Origin: Lentzea sp. NEAU-D7
GTDB lineage: Bacteria > Actinomycetota > Actinomycetes > Mycobacteriales > Pseudonocardiaceae
Assembly: GCF_026242055.1 (NCBI RefSeq)
Contig: NZ_JAPJDL010000036.1
Coordinates: 22,227-86,226, forward strand
Reading direction: 5' to 3'
Length of the DNA stretch: 64,000 nt
Made by a program: the position numbers and the translations under genes. Each line of letters starts with the position of its first letter. The first letter of the stretch is position 1. Of this stretch, positions 60,274-64,000 are shown piece after piece. The notes beneath the pieces are model-generated. The model searched no databases, was not told where the DNA came from, and saw only the letters and a program-made list of their open reading frames with translations.

Positions 60274-61230
60274 TCAGCGGGCCGCCACGTCCTTCGCAAT
60301 GGCCGGCTCCACGACCGGTTCCACCTTCTCGCGTTCGGCGCGGACCGACGCGATGCCGCCCAGGATCAGCAGGCCGCCGAGCAGTTGCAACGGCGAGAGC
60401 CCCTCGCCCAGCAGCAGCCACGCGAACAGCGAGGCGGACACGACCTCCAGCAGCGCGATGAACGACGCCAGCCGCGAGCCGAGGATCCCCGAGGCGGTGA
60501 TGCCGCTCGCGTACGCCAGCGCGGTGCCGACGACCGCGACGACGAGCAGCGGAACCCACCAGGGCGCGGGGGTGCCGAACAGCGGCACGTCGCCGAACGT
60601 GGCGGTGAACGGCAGCAGGCCGGTGGCTCCCACCAGGGCGAGGACCGGGACGGCGAGCAGCAGTCCCGCTCCGGCCAGTGCCACCGGTGGCAGGCCGTTG
60701 TTGGGGCGGGCGGCGATCACGAAGTACACGGAGCACCCGATGGCGGCACCGCAGGCGGCGGCCAGGCCGATCGGGTCGACGGCCTGGATCGCGCCGGGGC
60801 CGATCACCAGCACCAGGCCGCCGACCGCGAGCACCGAGCCGATCAGGACGACGGGGGCGGGCGTTCGCCTGCTGACCGCCCAGGTGAAGCCGACGAGCAG
60901 CAGCGGCGCGAGGAACTCGATGAGCAGCGCGGTCGCCACCGGGATCCGCTGGATGGCGGCGAAGTACAGGACCTGGGTGACCGCCACGCCCACCAGGCCC
61001 ATGCCCAGCACGGGCCAGCGGGCCTGCAGCAGCAACGACCAGCGGCCGCGCATCAGGACGAGGACGAACGGCAGCAGCACCAGGCCGGCGGCGAGCGCAC
61101 GGGCCGTCACGGCGGCCGCGGGGGACCAGCCGGCCTCCAGCAGCGGTTTGACGAACGCGCCGGAGGTGCCGAACGAGATGAACGAGACCGCCGCGGCGAT
61201 CAGGCCCATGGACTTCGACGGAGTTCCCAT
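60274..61230 (-). CDS. EamA/DMT-family exporter
   Basis: A 318-residue inner-membrane protein with ten helices in two EamA halves (GLIAAAVSFISFGTSGAFVK and AACGAAIGCSVYFVIAA mark the starts of each). EamA proteins export amino acids or metabolites. ATG 61230 has GGGAGG 9 nt upstream; ATG 61263 is also in frame. It is divergent from the CGNR regulator gene, which probably controls it. No substrate signature. Confidence 0.88.
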   Translation of the reverse strand: MGTPSKSMGLIAAAVSFISFGTSGAFVKPLLEAGWSPAAAVTARALAAGLVLLPFVLVLMRGRWSLLLQARWPVLGMGLVGVAVTQVLYFAAIQRIPVATALLIEFLAPLLLVGFTWAVSRRTPAPVVLIGSVLAVGGLVLVIGPGAIQAVDPIGLAAACGAAIGCSVYFVIAARPNNGLPPVALAGAGLLLAVPVLALVGATGLLPFTATFGDVPLFGTPAPWWVPLLVVAVVGTALAYASGITASGILGSRLASFIALLEVVSASLFAWLLLGEGLSPLQLLGGLLILGGIASVRAEREKVEPVVEPAIAKDVAAR

Positions 61231-61317
61231 GGTCGCGTGCCTCCCGGTTCCGGACGGTGTCATGGCCTAACCTGGCTCATGCCCCTGACGCTAGGCCGGT
61301 CTCGGTAAGGAGTCAAT

Positions 61318-61872
61318 TTGCGTTTTGCCCCTGACACGGAGGAGTCGCTCGCCTTCGTCGTGGCACTGTGCAACACGGATCCGTCGGCGTCGCGTGGCGG
61401 CGACGACGAGCTGGCCACCGTCGAGCAGTTGCGGGCTCTGCTCAGCCGGTTCCGCTACACGGGACGCATCGACGGCGACGAGGCGGAACTGGAGGACGTC
61501 CACCTGACACGCGCTCTGCTCAGGCGCGTGTGGTCGCTCAGCCGCGACGACGCGGTCGAGGCCGTCAACAAGATGCTGCGCGACGCGAAGGCGCTGCCGC
61601 ATCTCGTGCGGCACGACGACCTCGACTGGCACATGCACGCCACCGAGCCCACCTCGCCGCTTGCCGAACGCATGCGGGTCGAGGCCGCGCTCGCCCTCAT
61701 CGACGTGATCCGGATGAACGAGATGGACCGCCTGCGGGTCTGTGCGGCCGACGACTGCGAGGGTCTCCTGCTCGACCTGTCCCGCAACGGGGTGAAGCGG
61801 TTCTGCAGCGTGCGGTGCGGCAACCGGATGAACATGATCGCGTTCCGCGAACGGCGCGCCGAGGGCCGGTGA
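61318..61872 (+). CDS. CGNR zinc-finger regulator
   Basis: A 184-residue protein of the ABATE/CGNR family. The N-terminal ABATE-like helical domain (about 5-120) precedes a C-terminal zinc ribbon (about 140-175) with Cys in VCAADDCEGLL and CSVRCGNRM. Such proteins are thought to bind DNA and sense stress or metabolites. The start TTG 61318 has a good AAGGAG (61307-61312) at 5 nt. It is divergent from the EamA exporter. Confidence 0.87.
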   Translation: MRFAPDTEESLAFVVALCNTDPSASRGGDDELATVEQLRALLSRFRYTGRIDGDEAELEDVHLTRALLRRVWSLSRDDAVEAVNKMLRDAKALPHLVRHDDLDWHMHATEPTSPLAERMRVEAALALIDVIRMNEMDRLRVCAADDCEGLLLDLSRNGVKRFCSVRCGNRMNMIAFRERRAEGR

Positions 61873-61879
61873 TCGGCCT

Positions 61880-61900
61880 CCGATGCTCGCCGGGCATCGG
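61880..61900. promoter_or_regulatory. Inverted repeat between the CGNR and LysR genes
   Basis: CCGATGC (61880-61886) and GCATCGG (61894-61900) are perfect 7-bp arms around a 7-nt loop, 20 bp before the LysR start. It may be an operator or a weak terminator. Confidence 0.45.
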
Positions 61901-61919
61901 ACGTGGTTGGCTGGCGGAT

Positions 61920-62852
61920 GTGGAACTGCGACAACTGCGTTACGTCGTGGCGGTGGCGGAACACCGGCACTTCCGGCGGGCGGCACTCGCGCTCGGCATG
62001 ACCCAGCCCTCCCTGTCGCGGCAGGTGGGAGCGGTCGAACGCGAGCTGGGGACCCCGCTGTTCGAACGGACCGCACGGGGCGTGGTGCCGACGGCGGCGG
62101 GCGCGGTCTACGTCGTGCACGCACGGCGGGTCCTGGACCAGGTCGAAGCCGGGGCGACCGAGGCGCAGCGGGCGGCGCGCGGGCAGGCCGGCTCGTTGCG
62201 GCTGGGCTTCGTCGGCGAGGCGCTGATCGAGCTGCTGCCGTCGCTGCTGGCGCGGTTCCGGTCGGCGCACCCCGGCGTGGTCCTGGAGTGCCGCGAACTG
62301 TCCACCGCGCAGAGCGGCGCGGCACTGCTCGCGGGAGACATCGACCTGGCGATCAGCCGTGGTGCGCCAGGGGGAGAGGGCGCCGAGAGGCTGACCGCGG
62401 TTCCGGTCGCCGCCGACCACCTGATCGCCGTGTGCCACCGCGCCCACCCCTTCGCGGGCCAGCCGGCGATCGCGCCGGGACAGCTGCGGGGCCAGCCGCT
62501 GATCGCCGCGCCCGCCGCCGACGAACCGGCCGCGATGCGCGTGCTGGCGCCGTTGATCGAGGCCGCGAGCGGGGTGACGCACGCTCGCGACGTGCACACC
62601 GTCATCGGGCTGGCGGCCTGCGGGATGGGCGTAGGGCTGGTGCCCTCGAGCGTGCGCCGGCTGGCCCGCGCGGAGACCGTCATGGTGGAGGTCGACCCGC
62701 CGCTGCGGCTGCCGGATCTCACCATGTCCTTCCGCGCCAACGACATCTCGCCGCCACTCGGCGCCTTCCTGGACGTCACGAGAGCGCACTGCCCCGGCAC
62801 GGGAAAGCTGCTGACCCGCCTGATGCCCCGCAAGCATCAGAAGCGGGGATGA
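61920..62852 (+). CDS. LysR-family transcriptional regulator
   Basis: A 310-residue regulator. The winged HTH at residues 1-60 is textbook (ELRQLRYVVAVAEHRHFRRAA, LGMTQPSLSRQV, LGTPLFERTARGVVPT). The effector domain of about 90-295 belongs to the PBP type II fold. GTG 61920 gives the correct N-terminus for the family. It is followed after 47 bp by the LLM enzyme on the same strand, which may be its target. No effector can be deduced. Confidence 0.9.
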   Translation: MELRQLRYVVAVAEHRHFRRAALALGMTQPSLSRQVGAVERELGTPLFERTARGVVPTAAGAVYVVHARRVLDQVEAGATEAQRAARGQAGSLRLGFVGEALIELLPSLLARFRSAHPGVVLECRELSTAQSGAALLAGDIDLAISRGAPGGEGAERLTAVPVAADHLIAVCHRAHPFAGQPAIAPGQLRGQPLIAAPAADEPAAMRVLAPLIEAASGVTHARDVHTVIGLAACGMGVGLVPSSVRRLARAETVMVEVDPPLRLPDLTMSFRANDISPPLGAFLDVTRAHCPGTGKLLTRLMPRKHQKRG

Positions 62853-62899
62853 GAGGCATCAGCCGCACGACCGGGGTTCACCGCGGGTGACATGGGTGC

Positions 62900-63844
62900 A
62901 TGTCGATCACTTCGCAAGCCGTGCGGTACGGCGTCACCCTGGCGGGCACGGCAGGGGACAACCTGGTCGAGGCCGTCGTGGACGAGGCCCTGGAAGCGGC
63001 CGGGCACGGCGCCGGCTCGGTGTGGACGGGACAGCGGCTCGACTACGACGCGATCGGCCTGGCCGGGCTCGTCGCGGCACGGGTTCCCGGCATCGAGGTC
63101 GGTGTGTCCGCCGTACCGGTGTTCGCCCGGCACCCGCTGCTCGTGGCGAGCCAGGCGCAGACCACGCAGGCCGCCGCGGGAGGCCGGTTCCACCTCGCCG
63201 TCGCCCTGGGCGCGCCGCCGATCATCGAGCGGGCGTTCGGCCTGCCGTGGGAACGGCCGGTGGCACGCCTGCGCGAGTTCCTCACCGCCCTGGGCCCGCT
63301 GCTCCGGGGCGAGCCGGTCGAGCACGAAGGCGAGCTGATCACCGCCCGTTCGATGCTGCCCACGCACGTTCCCGGAGCATCGGCGACCCCTCTGCTCGTC
63401 GCGGCCATGGCCCCGAAGGCGCTGCGGACCGCCGGGGAACTGGCGGACGGCACCGTTCCGTACCTGGCCGGTCCGCGCGCGCTGGCCGAGCACATCGTGC
63501 CCGCCATCACCGCCGCGGCGGCCGGTGCCGGTCGTCCGGCGCCCCGCGTCGTCGCCCTCGTTCCCGCGGCGGTCACCACGAGCGCGGACGCACGCGACGC
63601 GATGGCCGGCGGCCTCGCCTTCTACACCCAGTTCGAGTCCTACCGGCGCGTTCTCGCGCTCAACGGCACCGAGAACCCCGCCGACCTGGCGTTGATCGGC
63701 GACGAGGACGAGGTGGCGGCCGGGCTGCGCGCCTACGTGGAGGCCGGTGCCACGGAGGTCGTCCTCACCGCGCACCACGACCTGGACGCGGCCACGCAGA
63801 GCAGGACGCGCCGCCTGGCCGGGGCGCTCCAGCGCGACTCCTAG
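62900..63844 (+). CDS. LLM-class flavin (F420-type) oxidoreductase
   Basis: A 314-residue TIM-barrel enzyme of the luciferase-like class, in the shorter F420-dependent group (RYGVTLAGTAGDNLVEA; GVSAVPVFARHPLLVASQAQT; GGRFHLAVALGAP; TPLLVAAMAPKALRTAGELADGTV). It likely binds F420 or FMN and reduces or oxidises a small organic molecule. ATG 62900 has a poor ribosome-binding site. It follows the LysR gene and may be regulated by it. The coding region ends only 3 bp before the long terminal palindrome. Confidence 0.86.
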   Translation: MSITSQAVRYGVTLAGTAGDNLVEAVVDEALEAAGHGAGSVWTGQRLDYDAIGLAGLVAARVPGIEVGVSAVPVFARHPLLVASQAQTTQAAAGGRFHLAVALGAPPIIERAFGLPWERPVARLREFLTALGPLLRGEPVEHEGELITARSMLPTHVPGASATPLLVAAMAPKALRTAGELADGTVPYLAGPRALAEHIVPAITAAAAGAGRPAPRVVALVPAAVTTSADARDAMAGGLAFYTQFESYRRVLALNGTENPADLALIGDEDEVAAGLRAYVEAGATEVVLTAHHDLDAATQSRTRRLAGALQRDS

Positions 63845-63847
63845 GCC

Positions 63848-64000
63848 GTGTCCCGGAAGTCCGTCGGGCGGCAGTAGCGGCCGAGGGCCCCGGATACGAC
63901 ACCGCCGCGACGCCCGAATACGCCCGGTATGAGGGCATCGCGGCGGCGCCGTCTCCGGGTCTCTCGCCCGCGCCTGCCACCGGACGAACTTCCGGGACAC
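63848..64000. mobile_element. 153-bp palindromic (foldback/MITE-like) element, open at the window edge
   Basis: The whole stretch is one imperfect palindrome centred at 63924. The outer arms (63848-63865 and 63983-64000) match at 17 of 18 positions, beginning GTGTCCCGGAAGT and ending ACTTCCGGGACAC. The inner arms (about 63889-63915 against 63933-63959) match at 23 of 27. The tip is ATAC/GTAT. There is no open reading frame of interest. The ends resemble inverted terminal repeats of a transposable element; no transposase is visible, and more of the element may lie beyond base 64000. Confidence 0.7.

Noticed and set aside
60102..60299. Minus-strand short frame between the secreted protein and EamA genes
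   Set aside because: No ribosome-binding site, Arg/Pro-rich shadow composition, overlaps the EamA 3' end.

Overview
The window is GC-rich (about 70%), densely coded DNA with many GTG starts, ATGA/GTGA stop-start overlaps and long open shadow frames opposite real genes. The families point to an actinomycete, probably Pseudonocardiales (Lentzea, Saccharothrix or Amycolatopsis type): a GAF-ANTAR regulator, an RsbR/S/T stressosome, a rifampicin monooxygenase, a Rpf-LysM protein, a DUF4383 protein and CBM2 exoenzymes. The genus is inference. I saw no rRNA, tRNA, CRISPR array or intact transposase.

Layout. 1-3.1 kb: a Tat-exported molybdopterin dehydrogenase with its 2Fe-2S subunit, divergent from a membrane protein across two copies of an operator. 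3.1-8.5 kb: GAF-ANTAR regulator, rifampicin monooxygenase, carboxylate-amine ligase, PAS/GAF protein. 8.5-13.1 kb: cation antiporter, TetR regulator, a fused flavin/ferredoxin oxidoreductase, HIT protein. 13.1-16.9 kb: AtuA/DUF4387/MFS operon with a divergent GntR regulator. 16.9-24.4 kb: DUF899 protein and a seven-gene stressosome operon. 24.4-28.9 kb: katE with an ankyrin partner, DUF4383 protein, zinc alcohol dehydrogenase. 29-32.3 kb: methyltransferase, CDGSH protein, haem-oxygenase-like iron enzyme and a second carboxylate-amine ligase. 32.5-36.4 kb: Rpf-LysM, NCX-type antiporter, small DUF2795-like protein, ankyrin protein, threonine dehydratase. 36.5-41.6 kb: modABC, a decayed formate dehydrogenase, a split YeiH-type exporter. 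41.7-49.2 kb: HD protein, PaaK, LLM flavin enzyme, NYN protein, TetR/DMT pair, amine oxidase. 49.4-53.4 kb: two secreted beta-helix proteins with CBM2. 53.4-60 kb: nucleoside-kinase-like ATPase, two-component system, 1174-residue secreted protein. 60.2-63.8 kb: EamA exporter/CGNR regulator, LysR regulator/LLM enzyme. The last 153 bp are one long imperfect palindrome ending exactly at the window edge.

How the genes work together. The main non-obvious signal is regulatory. At least seven genes carry a sigma-B/sigma-F type promoter (GTTT, 15-17 bp, GGGTA): the 6000 ligase, the 9789 antiporter, DUF899, a small ORF after the stressosome operon, katE, DUF4383, and the DUF2795-like/NCX operon. All lie within about 30 kb around the stressosome module rsbR-rsbS-rsbT-rsbX-like-histidine kinase-response regulator/PP2C-rsbW-like. 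I infer a clustered general-stress regulon (peroxide, ion and osmotic functions) whose sigma factor lies outside the window. A second recurrent theme is leaderless initiation, with -10 boxes 6-8 nt before the start codon.
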